NCBI RefSeq assembly: GCF_009301415.1
Contig: NZ_CP045072.1
Coordinates: 1,417,001 to 1,481,000 of the forward strand
Origin: Paracoccus kondratievae
GTDB lineage: Bacteria; Pseudomonadota; Alphaproteobacteria; Rhodobacterales; Rhodobacteraceae
Direction: 5' to 3'
DNA length: 64,000 bases
Positions 20,657-29,428 of the stretch are shown piece after piece (the stretch's first letter is position 1; the number at the start of each line of letters is the position of its first letter). The notes below the pieces were generated by a model. It searched no databases, was not told the DNA's origin, and saw nothing but the letters and a program-made list of their open reading frames with translations. Position numbers and translations under genes: made by a program.

Positions 20657-21643
20657 TTACTTCCCCGAATAGATCTGGTCGAAGGTGCCGCCGTCGCCAA
20701 AGTGCTCGGGCTGGGCCTGTTTCCAGCCGCCGAAGTCGGCGATGGTCACAAGGTCGAGCTTGGGGAAACGGGCCACGTCCGCCGGATCCGCTGCGCTCTC
20801 ATCCCAGGCACGGTAGTAGTGCTTGAAGGCCAGCGCCTGCCCCTCGGGCGAGTAGAGGAAGTTCAGATAGGCGTCCGCCAGCTGCTTTTGCTCGTCGTCG
20901 ACGATGTTCTTGTCCACGATCGCGACCGGCGGTTCGGCCAGGATCGAGACCGAGGGCACGACGATGTCGAAACGGTCTTCACCCAGTTCGTTCAGCGCCA
21001 GATAAGCCTCGTTTTCCCAGGCAAGCAGCACGTCGCCAATCTCGCGCTGGGTAAAGGTCGTGGTCGAACCACGCGCGCCACTGTCCAGAACCGGAACGTG
21101 CTTGAACAGCTCGGTCACGAATTCCTTGGGGTCCTGACCGTTCTTTTGCGCCCAGGCCCAAGCGGCAAGGTAGTTCCAGCGCGCACCACCCGAAGTCTTG
21201 GGGTTCGGCGTGATGACCTCGACCCCTTCCTTGACCAGATCACCCCAGTCCTGGATCCCCTTGGGGTTCCCCTCACGGACAAGGAAAACGATGGTCGAGG
21301 TATAGGGCGAGCTGTTGTGCGGCAGGCGCGACTGCCAGTCCTCGGGCAAAAGGCCCTTGGCCGCGATCTGGTCGATGTCCGAGGCCAGCGCCAGCGTCAC
21401 GACCTGCGCCTTGAGCCCGTCGATCACCGAACGTGCCTGTGCACCCGAACCGCCGTGTGATGTCTCGATGCTGGGGGCCGGGTGGCCATCGGCCTCCCAT
21501 TTCGCGGCAAAGGCGGCATTTACTGCGCGGTAAAGTTCACGCGTCGGGTCATAGCTGACGTTCAGCAACGAGTTATCGGCAGAGGCCTGACCGGCCAGAC
21601 CGATACCCACGATGGTCGCCGCGATCGCCACGACACGCCGCAT
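20657..21643 (-). CDS. sbp: Sulfate-binding periplasmic protein
   Basis: 328 residues from the ATG at 21643. Signal peptide [20 protein letters not shown] (cleavage after ASA), then the mature family start [20 protein letters not shown]. Other Sbp/CysP signatures: [33 protein letters not shown] and [19 protein letters not shown]. It delivers sulfate or thiosulfate to CysTW. I chose 21643 because it starts a clean Sec signal, but no good ribosome-binding site precedes it. The same frame stays open to an ATG at 21799 that does have one (see the leader entry). Which start is used cannot be settled from sequence alone. Confidence 0.9.
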   Translation of the reverse strand: MRRVVAIAATIVGIGLAGQASADNSLLNVSYDPTRELYRAVNAAFAAKWEADGHPAPSIETSHGGSGAQARSVIDGLKAQVVTLALASDIDQIAAKGLLPEDWQSRLPHNSSPYTSTIVFLVREGNPKGIQDWGDLVKEGVEVITPNPKTSGGARWNYLAAWAWAQKNGQDPKEFVTELFKHVPVLDSGARGSTTTFTQREIGDVLLAWENEAYLALNELGEDRFDIVVPSVSILAEPPVAIVDKNIVDDEQKQLADAYLNFLYSPEGQALAFKHYYRAWDESAADPADVARFPKLDLVTIADFGGWKQAQPEHFGDGGTFDQIYSGK

Positions 21644-21799
21644 CGAAAAGCCCAGGCAACGATCCAGGAGACCGGGGTTCAGCGGGTAGCCGGTCATGCG
21701 CTTGGTGCCATCCTCGACCGTCAGGCGGCCGTCGAGATGGCGCCGGATCACACGGCCATGGGCCAGTTGGCTGTCGGTCACGCGAATGCTGCGGATCAT
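21644..21799 (-). other. In-frame 52-codon leader upstream of sbp
   Basis: From an ATG at 21799 with GAGGACAAGG upstream, 52 codons read in frame into the sbp signal peptide. The encoded stretch begins [20 protein letters not shown] and is charged, not hydrophobic. It would place the Sec signal internally. It could be a true N-terminal extension, a coupled upstream reading frame, or untranslated leader. I do not recognise it. Confidence 0.45.
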
Positions 21800-21824
21800 G
21801 ATGCCTTGTCCTCTTAATCTGCCT

Positions 21825-21840
21825 ATGAGGCTCTCCTCAT
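21825..21840. promoter_or_regulatory. Palindrome in the sbp 5' region (candidate operator or hairpin)
   Basis: ATGAGG CTCT CCTCAT, a perfect 6-bp inverted repeat with a 4-base centre. It lies just downstream of the predicted -10 element, where a repressor or an RNA hairpin would affect initiation. The regulator is not known. Confidence 0.4.
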
Positions 21841-21847
21841 GACCTTA

Positions 21848-21876
21848 ATTACGACAGACTTTATCGTTTATTTCAA
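21848..21876 (-). promoter_or_regulatory. Predicted sigma70-type promoter of the sulfate operon
   Basis: Minus strand TTGAAA, 17-bp spacer, CGTAAT, inside an AT-rich stretch (21840-21950) that stands out from this GC-rich genome. Confidence 0.45.
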
Positions 21877-22102
21877 CAGAAAAGACGTTCCCTCTTGTCG
21901 TTTTTATTATTTAATATTTTCAGTATGTTAATTTGAGTTTTCGGAAAATGCTCAGACATATCCCGCTGCATCGCCCACCGAATCTGAGCAGCTCTCATCA
22001 GGGTTTACGTATCAGACAGGCGCCGTGCGACGGGGTAGAATCGCCCAAATGGGAAGGCCGCCCCGGTGGGAGCGGCCTTGCATTCCTTGCGGGGCGGAAA
22101 GG
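21877..22102. other. Non-coding region between zapA and the sulfate operon
   Basis: No convincing gene. It contains an AT-rich block (about 21895-21950), an 8-bp inverted repeat TGCTCAGA/TCTGAGCA (21949-21956 and 21983-21990, 26-base loop) followed on the minus strand by ATTTTCC, and a GC hairpin at 22054-22079. Downstream of zapA is a common site for 6S RNA in bacteria, but I could not recognise a 6S fold. Confidence 0.5.
22054..22079 (-). terminator. Hairpin after zapA, probable terminator
   Basis: AAGGCCGC pairs with GCGGCCTT around a 10-base loop, 23 bp beyond the zapA stop. The following minus-strand bases (CCCATTTGGG) are only weakly T-rich. Confidence 0.5.
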
Positions 22103-22465
22103 TCAATCCGCCAGTTGATCCTCGGCCTTTTGGGCCAGTGCCTCGGCGCGCGCGGCCAGTTCGGCCATCGCTTCGACAAGCGATTCGGGCACCACCGGCA
22201 CTTCGACCCGCTGCGGATTGGTCTTGTGCCGCGCCAGCTCACGCTCCAGCGAGGCGACACGATCCTCAAGCGCCGAGGTCCGGTCTGCGAGCATCAGCCC
22301 GGCAAGCAAAAGCAGCCGCGGCTCGGGCATGCGGCCTGCCTGCGCCAGAATCGCCTGCGCCTCGTTATCCAGCAGTGAGGCAGCGCGTTTCAGCAGCCGC
22401 TCCTCCCCCTCCTGACAGGCCAGAGTGTAGGATTTGTGTCCGATCGAGAAATCGACTTCGGCCAT
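22103..22465 (-). CDS. zapA: Cell division protein ZapA
   Basis: 120 residues. The N-terminal globular domain (VDFSIGHKSYTLACQEGEE, residues 4-22) is followed by a long coiled coil (about 60-115). ZapA bundles FtsZ filaments at mid-cell. It lies 3 bp after a coiled-coil gene, matching the zauP-zapA pair described in Caulobacter. Confidence 0.9.
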   Translation of the reverse strand: MAEVDFSIGHKSYTLACQEGEERLLKRAASLLDNEAQAILAQAGRMPEPRLLLLAGLMLADRTSALEDRVASLERELARHKTNPQRVEVPVVPESLVEAMAELAARAEALAQKAEDQLAD

Positions 22466-22468
22466 GGC

Positions 22469-23023
22469 TCAGCCCCTTTCCTCGTCCAGATTGGAACCTT
22501 CCTGCGGGCCATCCTGCCCCTTGGACGCAGCAGGCAGCGGCGCGGTGCCGATCATGCGATCAAGCGTCCCGATGATATCGTCCATCTGCGCGCGTTCGGC
22601 ATCACGCGCGGCGCGAAGCGATTCGATTTCGGCCTCAAGCGCGCAACGGATATCATCCTGCGACTCGTCAGAGGAGCGGTCCTCGATCAGGGCGCGGTTG
22701 GCAGTCGCCAGCACCTCATTTGCACGGGCAAGCCGCGCGATCTCTTGCCCGGCATGAACAAGGCGCTGGTGCGCTTCGGCCAGTCGTGCCTCGCAGGTCG
22801 CCAGGGTTTCGGCCTGACGTTCGTGCTGGACCGCAAGTTCCTGTGAAAGACGCTGATTTTCGGCGCTGATTTCCTGCAGCCGCGCCTCGGCCTCGCCCTC
22901 TGGCGCGGCGTAGGGTGCATCCGAGGAAGTGGCGCCGGTTTGCGCCACACGGTCGATAAATTGGTCAATGCGGTCCAAGGCCGCGATCAACCGCCGTTCG
23001 CTGCCGTTCAGGTCATCTCTCAT
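22469..23023 (-). CDS. Coiled-coil protein, ZauP-like partner of ZapA
   Basis: 184 residues. Nearly all of residues 40-150 is predictable coiled coil (for example LQEISAENQRLSQELAVQHE), flanked by polar tails. There is no signal peptide or membrane segment. In Caulobacter crescentus a coiled-coil protein encoded directly upstream of ZapA (ZauP) binds it and focuses the Z-ring. The same order, 3-bp spacing and architecture suggest the same role here. Coiled coils diverge quickly, so the identity rests mainly on position. Confidence 0.7.
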   Translation of the reverse strand: MRDDLNGSERRLIAALDRIDQFIDRVAQTGATSSDAPYAAPEGEAEARLQEISAENQRLSQELAVQHERQAETLATCEARLAEAHQRLVHAGQEIARLARANEVLATANRALIEDRSSDESQDDIRCALEAEIESLRAARDAERAQMDDIIGTLDRMIGTAPLPAASKGQDGPQEGSNLDEERG

Positions 23024-23202
23024 CGGCCAGGATCCTTTTCGGGTCGCTCGTCCTTTGCGGGTCGCCCGTCACTTTTCGCATTGCGTCGGCCATATGACAA
23101 GAACAGGCGGAAATTGCCGTCGGATCCTTGCTTGCGCATCGGCTTTTCAGGCGGCGGCTGCGGCCCTATAAGACAGCAAGCCTGCATGAGGAGAGACGCC
23201 AG

Positions 23203-23790
23203 ATGCGCCGCGCAAAGATCACCCGCAAGACGGCAGAGACCGAAATCGAGGTCGAGATCAATCTTGACGGCAGCGGTCGCTATGACAACCAGACCGGCGT
23301 TGGCTTTTTTGACCATATGCTGGACCAGCTGGCCCGGCACTCTCTCATCGACATCAGGGTGCGGGCCAAGGGCGATCTGCACATCGACGATCACCACACC
23401 GTCGAGGATACCGGCATCGCCCTTGGTCAGGCGCTGACCAAAGCCCTGGGCGACAAGGCTGGTATCCGGCGCTATGGCTCGTTCCATCTGGCGATGGACG
23501 ACGCGCTGGTGCGGGCGGCGCTGGATCTGTCAGCGCGGCCGTGGCTGGGCTGGAACGTCGACTTTCCGGCGCAAAAAATCGGCAGTTTCGACACCGAGCT
23601 GGTGCGCGAATTCTTTCAGGCGCTTTCGACCCATGGCGGCATCACGCTGCATGTCGATCGCCTGCATGGCGTCAACGCCCACCACATTGCCGAGGCGACC
23701 TTCAAAGCGATAGCACGGGCGCTGCGCGAAGCGGTCGAGCCCGACCCGCGCATGGCAGGTGTGCTGCCTTCGACCAAGGGCGCTCTCTGA
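23203..23790 (+). CDS. hisB: Imidazoleglycerol-phosphate dehydratase
   Basis: 195 residues; dehydrates IGP to imidazole-acetol phosphate in histidine synthesis. The two manganese-binding histidine clusters are present: [11 protein letters not shown] with DDHHTVEDT (about residues 35-75) and [20 protein letters not shown] near the C-terminus. It is monofunctional, without the phosphatase domain of enterobacterial HisB. The ATG at 23203 follows GAGGAGAG. Its TGA overlaps the hisH ATG by 1 base. Confidence 0.97.
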   Translation: MRRAKITRKTAETEIEVEINLDGSGRYDNQTGVGFFDHMLDQLARHSLIDIRVRAKGDLHIDDHHTVEDTGIALGQALTKALGDKAGIRRYGSFHLAMDDALVRAALDLSARPWLGWNVDFPAQKIGSFDTELVREFFQALSTHGGITLHVDRLHGVNAHHIAEATFKAIARALREAVEPDPRMAGVLPSTKGAL

Positions 23791-24419
23791 TGCGGGTCGC
23801 GCTGGTCGATTACGACAGCGGCAACCTGCACTCGGCCGAAAAGGCTTTCGCGCTCATGGGACGCGAGACAGGTGCTGAGGTGGTCGTGACATCGGACCCT
23901 GAGGTGGTTGCCCGCGCGGACCGGCTGGTGTTGCCCGGCGACGGCGCCTTTCCGGCCTGCCGTGCGGCGCTGGAGGCCGTGCCCGGCATGGTCGAAGCAT
24001 TGCGCGAGGCAGTACTTGCCCGCGCCGTTCCCTTCATGGGTATTTGCGTCGGCATGCAGATGCTTGCCGAGATCGGGCATGAATACCGTGATACCGCGGG
24101 CCTTGGCTGGATCGGGGGAGAAATCGACCCCATCCGCGCGCCGGGGCTAAAGGTCCCGCATATGGGCTGGAATGATCTGACCGTGCTGCAGGCGCACCCG
24201 CTGCTTGATGGCATCTCGACCGGGGACCATGCCTATTTCGTCCATAGCTGGCAGTTTCGCGTGAACGATCCCGCGCATCTTTTGGCGACCGCCGATTACG
24301 GCGGGCCGGTAACGGCTGTGGTCGGGCGCGACAATATCGCCGGCACCCAGTTCCACCCCGAGAAATCTCAGGCCGTGGGTTTGCGTATCATTGGCAACTT
24401 TCTGCGCTGGAACCCGTGA
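23790..24419 (+). CDS. hisH: Imidazole glycerol phosphate synthase, glutaminase subunit
   Basis: 209 residues, class I glutamine amidotransferase that feeds ammonia to HisF. The catalytic triad is visible: Cys86 in FMGICVGMQ, and His189 and Glu191 in TQFHPEKS. The start codon shares one base with the hisB stop. The partner hisF lies 1.4 kb downstream, beyond an antisense gene. Confidence 0.96.
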   Translation: MRVALVDYDSGNLHSAEKAFALMGRETGAEVVVTSDPEVVARADRLVLPGDGAFPACRAALEAVPGMVEALREAVLARAVPFMGICVGMQMLAEIGHEYRDTAGLGWIGGEIDPIRAPGLKVPHMGWNDLTVLQAHPLLDGISTGDHAYFVHSWQFRVNDPAHLLATADYGGPVTAVVGRDNIAGTQFHPEKSQAVGLRIIGNFLRWNP

Positions 24420-24429
24420 GCGAGGGTGA

Positions 24430-24510
24430 GGGGGCTCTGCCCCCACGCCCCTGAGGCCCCTCAACGGGGCCTCAGGGGCGTTCCCCCGGGATATTTGGGC
24501 GCGAAAGAAG
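24430..24510. repeat. Palindromic intergenic repeat (REP-like)
   Basis: Two nested hairpins: GGGGGC-TCT-GCCCCC (24430-24444) and a perfect 15-bp stem with a 5-base loop (24446-24480), followed by CCCCCGGGATATTTGGGCG and GAAAGAAG. This block resembles GC-rich intergenic repeats that recur in Rhodobacteraceae genomes. A diverged copy of the tail is at 54951-54979. Placed between convergent hisH and DUF2147, it could also terminate both. Confidence 0.65.
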
Positions 24511-24516
24511 CCGGGG

Positions 24517-24903
24517 CTATTTGACCCGTACCCAGCGCTGTGTCTTGCAAAAGACCGCTACACAGCCCGAGACGTTCAGCGTTTTGCCGTCGAACTGCAT
24601 CTTGGACTTGTAGGTTTTGTCCGCGCCCGGATCCCAGATCGTACCACCCGAGAATTTGCCGCCTCCGTCATCGTTCATCCCGGCGACGATGTTCTTGCCG
24701 GTATGAGGCGAAGAGATTTCCTTACCCGCCTTGTCAAAGCTTTTGATCAGACGGCCGCAATATTTGCCGCCGCAGTCATAGAACTCGACCATGCCGACAT
24801 TGCCGTCGTCATTCGCCTGGGTCTGAAAGATGCCGCTGATGCCGTCGGCCTGGGCAATGGTGCCGACAAGGCAAAGCATGGCTGCGAAAGCCGGTATCTT
24901 CAT
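24517..24903 (-). CDS. DUF2147 family exported protein
   Basis: 128 residues. Signal peptide 1-19 (ending AQA); the mature protein begins DGISGIFQTQ. Family features include FYDCGGKYCGRLI (about 41-53), GTIWDPGADKTYKSKM (about 87-102) and the terminal CKTQRWVRVK. Four cysteines could form disulfides. The ATG at 24903 has GGGAGGGG upstream. It lies on the opposite strand inside the his cluster, between hisH and hisA. Function unknown; probably periplasmic. Confidence 0.82.
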   Translation of the reverse strand: MKIPAFAAMLCLVGTIAQADGISGIFQTQANDDGNVGMVEFYDCGGKYCGRLIKSFDKAGKEISSPHTGKNIVAGMNDDGGGKFSGGTIWDPGADKTYKSKMQFDGKTLNVSGCVAVFCKTQRWVRVK

Positions 24904-25071
24904 TCTGATTCCCCTCCCTGGGATGTGGTTATGTCGGCAGGATGAGGGTGCGGGATATCGCCGATCAAGCCTGACGTGGGGTCGCTTTAGCGGCGCGTGT
25001 TGCAGGGCCACGGGTCTTTCGGATCGGCTCTGGCTGTGGCAAAGGTGCGCCACGCTATCAGGAGAGATGCG

Positions 25072-25788
25072 ATGATCCTTTATCCCGCGATCGACCTCAA
25101 GGACGGCAACTGCGTGCGCCTGTTGCGTGGTGATATGGAGGCGGCGACCGTCTTTGGTACAGACCCGGCCGCGCAGGCGCGCGCCTTTCAGGACGCCGGG
25201 GCGGAATGGTTGCATCTGGTCGATCTGAATGGCGCCTTTGCTGGCAAGCCGGTCAACGCGGCCGCTGTCGAAGCGATCCTTGCCGCCGTCGATGTACCGG
25301 CCCAACTGGGTGGCGGTATCCGCGACATGGCGACCATCGAGAGCTGGCTTGAACGCGGGTTGGCGCGGGTCATTCTGGGCACAGTCGCAGTGGAGAACCC
25401 GGCGCTGGTCCATGAAGCATCAATGGCTTTCCCGGGCAAGATCGCAGTTGGTATCGACGCACGCGGCGGCCGGGTTGCAACGCGCGGCTGGGCCGAGGAA
25501 ACCGATGTGATGGCCGCAGACCTCGCCCGCCGTTTTGAGGACGCAGGGGTCGCCGCGATCATCTATACCGACATCGACCGCGACGGGGCCATGGGTGGTC
25601 CGAACATTGCGGCAACCGAAGCGCTGGCGCGGGCAGTGAATATACCGGTTATTGCTTCGGGCGGCGTCAGCTCGATGCAGGATCTGCTGGCACTGCGCGA
25701 CACAGGCGTCATCGCCGGGGCAATCTCAGGGCGGGCGCTCTATGACGGCGCGATCGACCTGCGCGCCGCGCTGAAGGCGCTGGCCTGA
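25072..25788 (+). CDS. hisA: ProFAR isomerase HisA
   Basis: 238-residue (beta/alpha)8 barrel that isomerises ProFAR to PRFAR. Catalytic Asp8 (PAIDLKDG) and Asp129 (VGIDARGG) are present, as are the phosphate-binding QLGGGIRD and IASGGVSS loops. The ATG at 25072 follows AGGAGAG. First gene of the hisA-hisF-hisE block, 27 bp before hisF. Confidence 0.97.
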   Translation: MILYPAIDLKDGNCVRLLRGDMEAATVFGTDPAAQARAFQDAGAEWLHLVDLNGAFAGKPVNAAAVEAILAAVDVPAQLGGGIRDMATIESWLERGLARVILGTVAVENPALVHEASMAFPGKIAVGIDARGGRVATRGWAEETDVMAADLARRFEDAGVAAIIYTDIDRDGAMGGPNIAATEALARAVNIPVIASGGVSSMQDLLALRDTGVIAGAISGRALYDGAIDLRAALKALA

Positions 25789-25815
25789 ACGCGCAGGACA
25801 AGGTAGCAAGGCGTC

Positions 25816-26577
25816 ATGCTGAAAACCCGTGTGATCCCCTGTCTGGACGTTGCCGATGGCCGAGTGGTCAAGGGCGTGAATTTCGTCGATCTCGTCGATG
25901 CGGGCGATCCGGTCGAGGCAGCGCGCGCCTATGACGCGGCTGGCGCGGATGAGATCTGCTTTCTCGACATCCATGCCACCCATGAAAACCGTGGCACCAT
26001 GTTCGATCTGGTGACACGTACCGCCGAGGCCTGTTTTGTGCCGCTGACGGTTGGAGGTGGTGTGCGCAGCCATAAGGACGTGCGGGATCTGCTGCTGGCG
26101 GGCGCAGACAAGGTCAGCTTTAACTCGGCTGCCGTCGCAAACCCCGACGTCATCGCCGAGGCGGCCGACCGTTTTGGCAGCCAATGCATCGTCTGCGCCA
26201 TTGACGCCAAGACCGTGGCCCCGGGGAAATGGGAGATATTTACCCATGGCGGGCGCCGACCGACCGGCATTGATGCGGTTGAATTTGCCCGCACCGTCAC
26301 CGCCAAGGGCGCGGGCGAGATCCTGCTGACCAGCATGGATCGCGACGGCACCAAATCCGGCTTTAACATCCCGCTGACCCGGGCCGTCGCCGATGCCGTC
26401 TCGATCCCGGTCATCGCCTCGGGCGGGGTCGGCGCGCTGGAACATCTGGCCGAGGGCGTGCTGGAAGGCCATGCTTCGGCCGTGCTCGCAGCCTCGATCT
26501 TTCACTTTGGCACTTTCACCATCCGCGAGGCCAAGGAGCATCTGGCCGCCGCGGGCATCCCGGTACGACTGACATGA
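25816..26577 (+). CDS. hisF: Imidazole glycerol phosphate synthase, cyclase subunit
   Basis: 253-residue (beta/alpha)8 barrel. Catalytic Asp11 ([14 protein letters not shown]) and Asp130 (CAIDAKTV) are in place, with phosphate loops TVGGGVRS and IASGGVGA. It joins PRFAR with HisH-derived ammonia to make IGP and AICAR. The stop overlaps the hisE start by 4 bp. Confidence 0.97.
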   Translation: MLKTRVIPCLDVADGRVVKGVNFVDLVDAGDPVEAARAYDAAGADEICFLDIHATHENRGTMFDLVTRTAEACFVPLTVGGGVRSHKDVRDLLLAGADKVSFNSAAVANPDVIAEAADRFGSQCIVCAIDAKTVAPGKWEIFTHGGRRPTGIDAVEFARTVTAKGAGEILLTSMDRDGTKSGFNIPLTRAVADAVSIPVIASGGVGALEHLAEGVLEGHASAVLAASIFHFGTFTIREAKEHLAAAGIPVRLT

Positions 26578-26900
26578 GTGACCTGCCCCAGACCGGCCTT
26601 TACCGCCTGGCCGAAACCATCGCAGCGCGCCGTGGCGCCGATCCCGAAACCAGCTGGACCGCCCGGCTGCTGTCGCGGGGACCCGAAAAATGCGCCGAGA
26701 AGTTCGGTGAAGAAGCAATCGAGGCAATCATCGAGGCGGTTAAAGGCGACCGCGAGCGGCTGATCAGCGAGGCGGCGGATACGCTATATCACCTGCTTGT
26801 CATGCTGGCCGCGCGCGATGTGACGCTGATCGAGGTCGAGCATGAGCTTGACCGTCGCGAGGGCCGTTCGGGCATCGAAGAGAAGGCCGCGCGCAAGTAA
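26574..26900 (+). CDS. hisE: Phosphoribosyl-ATP pyrophosphatase
   Basis: 108 residues, all-alpha MazG-like fold; hydrolyses PR-ATP to PR-AMP. Metal-binding acidic cluster [20 protein letters not shown] and [19 protein letters not shown] are typical. It is separate from hisI, as usual in alphaproteobacteria; hisI is not in the window. Confidence 0.95.
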   Translation: MSDLPQTGLYRLAETIAARRGADPETSWTARLLSRGPEKCAEKFGEEAIEAIIEAVKGDRERLISEAADTLYHLLVMLAARDVTLIEVEHELDRREGRSGIEEKAARK

Positions 26901-26916
26901 CGCATGACCTGCCCGA

Positions 26917-26939
26917 TCCGCCCGCTGGATCTGGGCGGA
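26917..26939. terminator. Hairpin between hisE and rnd
   Basis: TCCGCCC pairs with GGGCGGA around a 9-base loop between the convergent hisE and rnd ends. No T-tract on either side, so only a possible terminator. Confidence 0.4.
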
Positions 26940-26954
26940 CCGGCCCGTATCCGA

Positions 26955-28169
26955 TCAGGATGCGATCGGCACCGGCACGACGCGGACCGAACCATTCTGG
27001 GCCGAAAGCGCAATTTCGCCAGCCGCCAGCCGTAGCGCATCATTGCCAAAGACCTCGGCCCGCCAACCAGCCAGCGCGGGCAGATCGCGTGCGCCCGACG
27101 CGATGGCATCCAGATCCGACGCCGAAGCGATCAGACGAGGCGCGACCCCTGCGGCATCAGCTTTGGCCTTTAGCAGCACGCGCAAAAGCTCGGCCAGCGC
27201 AGCGTTACCGGGGCGGCCCGGCTCTTCTGGTGCGGGTTTGGGAAGATCCTGCGTCTCGACCCCCACCTTGACGGCGGCGAGGATGCCATTCGCGATCTCG
27301 CCCCGGCGCGCATCGCGCAAAAGCAGCCGCGACTTGGCAAGATCGCCTTCGGTCAGCGGGCGGGTCGAGGCCAGCTCGATCAGCGCGTCATCTTTGAACA
27401 CGCGGGCGCGCGGGATGTCGCGCTCTTGCGCATAGGTCTCGCGGAAACGTGCCAGTTCGCGCACCACCGCAAGGAAACGGGGTGAGCCCGAGCGAGTGCG
27501 CACCCGCTCCCACGCGTCCTCGGGGCGGGTAATATAGGTCTCGGGGTTAAGCAGAACCGCCACTTCCTCGGCCAACCACGGCGCGCGGCCGGTCTTTTCT
27601 AGCTGCGCCGAGAGGAATTCATAGATCGCGCGCAGATGTGTCACATCAGCCAGCGCGTAGGATGCCTGCGCATCGGACAAAGGGCGGTGCGACCAGTCGG
27701 TAAAGCGCGAAGATTTGTCCAGCGGCTGGCGGGCAATCTTACGCACCAGCGTTTCATATCCGACCTGTTCGCCAAAGCCGCACACCATGGCAGCGATCTG
27801 GGTGTCAAACAACGGATCGGGCATGACACCCGCATCGTGGAAAAAGATCTCCAGATCCTGCCGCGCCGCGTGAAAGACCTTTACCGTCGGCTTGTGGCGG
27901 AACAGGTCGTAAAGCGGCTCAAGCGACAGCCCCTCGGCCAGCGGATCAATCAGCACTGCCACGCCACCCGGCGTCCTGGTGACCGAAGCCGGAGGCAGCG
28001 CAGCCTGAATCAGACACAGTTTGGAATAATAAGTCCGCTCGCGCAGGAACTCGGTGTCAAGCGTCACGTAGGGCTGGGCTTTGGCAAGTTTGCAGAACTC
28101 GGCCAGCTCGGCAGTCGTGGTGATGGTACGGATATTGTGTTTCTGATCGTTCTTGACGTTTGCGGGCAT
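26955..28169 (-). CDS. rnd: Ribonuclease D
   Basis: 404 residues. DEDDy 3'-5' exonuclease domain (about 15-190): YVTLDTEFLRERTYY supplies the first Asp/Glu, VKVFHAARQDLEIFF the second Asp, and SYALADVTHLRAIYEF the Tyr/Asp motif. One HRDC domain follows (about 225-300). RNase D trims 3' ends of tRNA and other stable RNAs. Convergent with hisE. Confidence 0.94.
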   Translation of the reverse strand: MPANVKNDQKHNIRTITTTAELAEFCKLAKAQPYVTLDTEFLRERTYYSKLCLIQAALPPASVTRTPGGVAVLIDPLAEGLSLEPLYDLFRHKPTVKVFHAARQDLEIFFHDAGVMPDPLFDTQIAAMVCGFGEQVGYETLVRKIARQPLDKSSRFTDWSHRPLSDAQASYALADVTHLRAIYEFLSAQLEKTGRAPWLAEEVAVLLNPETYITRPEDAWERVRTRSGSPRFLAVVRELARFRETYAQERDIPRARVFKDDALIELASTRPLTEGDLAKSRLLLRDARRGEIANGILAAVKVGVETQDLPKPAPEEPGRPGNAALAELLRVLLKAKADAAGVAPRLIASASDLDAIASGARDLPALAGWRAEVFGNDALRLAAGEIALSAQNGSVRVVPVPIAS

Positions 28170-28254
28170 CGGGTTCTTTCAAGTGGCGGGGTGCCGCCTG
28201 CGATTCTTTCGGGATATCGCAGCATCACAAGATTTCAAGGCTCTACCCGACATA

Positions 28255-29385
28255 TTATAACGGTTCGATATCGCCCTGTGCCCGCATTGCCTCGAATTCG
28301 GTCACGAACTCGGCCAATGTTCCCGCAGCAATGGCCTGACGCAGCCCCTCCATCAACTCCTGGAAGTAATGCAGGTTATGCCAGGTCAGCAACATGCCCG
28401 AGATCATCTCTCCGGCGCGGAAGACATGGTGCAGATAGGCGCGCGAATATCCGGTGCAGGCCGGGCAGGTACAGGCTTCGTCCAGCGGCCGGGGGTCGTC
28501 GGCATGGCGCGCGTTCTTGATATTGACCTGACCACGGCGGGTCCATGCCTGCCCCGTCCGCCCCGAGCGCGAGGGCAGAACGCAGTCCATCATATCGACG
28601 CCGCGCACGACAGCGCCGACGATATCGTCAGGCTTGCCCACGCCCATCAGATAGCGGGGTTTGTCGTCGGGCAGGCAGCCGGGGGCATAGTCGAGCACGC
28701 CGAACATCGCCTCCTGCCCTTCGCCTACGGCAAGACCGCCGATGGCATAGCCGTCAAAGCCGATGGATTTCAGCGCCTCGGCGCTTTCCTCGCGCAATTC
28801 ACGGGTCACGCCGCCCTGCATGATCCCGAACAGCGCATGGCCCGGCCGATCGCCGAAAGCGTCGCGCGAGCGCTGCGCCCAACGCATCGACATGCGCATG
28901 GATTTCGCGACCTCTTCCTCGGAAGCAGGCAGGGCCGGGCATTCGTCAAAGGCCATGACGATATCCGAGCCAAGCTGGCGCTGGATCTCCATGCTCGTTT
29001 CAGGCGACAGAAAATGCTTCGAGCCATCGACATGGCTTGAAAAGGTCACCCCCTCTTCGGTCAGCTTGCGCAGGCTCGACAGCGACATGACCTGAAAGCC
29101 CCCCGAATCGGTCAGGATCGGACGAGGCCAGTTCATAAAGCGATGCAACCCGCCCAGCCGGGCAATACGCCCGGCGCCGGGACGCAGCATCAGGTGGTAG
29201 GTATTGCCCAGAAGAATGTCCGCGCCGGTGGCGCGCACCGATTCGGGCATCATGGCCTTGACCGTGGCAGCAGTGCCCACCGGCATAAAGGCAGGCGTGC
29301 GGATATCGCCGCGCGGCGTGTTGATCACACCGGTACGGGCACGGCCATCAGTGGCCAGCACGGAAAACTGGAATCTGTCGCTCAT
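28255..29385 (-). CDS. tgt: Queuine tRNA-ribosyltransferase
   Basis: 376 residues; swaps guanine-34 for preQ1 in tRNAs with GUN anticodons, which include the tRNA-Asp(GTC) in this window. [10 protein letters not shown] (about 90-100) supplies a catalytic Asp, [20 protein letters not shown] the second, and [16 protein letters not shown] (about 308-325) the zinc site. The ATG at 29385 gives [14 protein letters not shown]; the frame is open further up but without family similarity. Confidence 0.97.
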   Translation of the reverse strand: MSDRFQFSVLATDGRARTGVINTPRGDIRTPAFMPVGTAATVKAMMPESVRATGADILLGNTYHLMLRPGAGRIARLGGLHRFMNWPRPILTDSGGFQVMSLSSLRKLTEEGVTFSSHVDGSKHFLSPETSMEIQRQLGSDIVMAFDECPALPASEEEVAKSMRMSMRWAQRSRDAFGDRPGHALFGIMQGGVTRELREESAEALKSIGFDGYAIGGLAVGEGQEAMFGVLDYAPGCLPDDKPRYLMGVGKPDDIVGAVVRGVDMMDCVLPSRSGRTGQAWTRRGQVNIKNARHADDPRPLDEACTCPACTGYSRAYLHHVFRAGEMISGMLLTWHNLHYFQELMEGLRQAIAAGTLAEFVTEFEAMRAQGDIEPL

Positions 29386-29428
29386 GCCCGCGCAGATAGG
29401 AGGTTTTCCCGCCAGATGCAAAGGTGCC

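Noticed and set aside
21895..21950. AT-rich block near the sulfate operon as an origin or a foreign insert
   Set aside because: Only about 55 bp, with no DnaA boxes, repeats or foreign gene; better explained as promoter-region DNA.
21877..22102. 6S RNA gene downstream of zapA
   Set aside because: Position is suggestive, but I could not trace the closing stem and central bubble, so no RNA gene is called.
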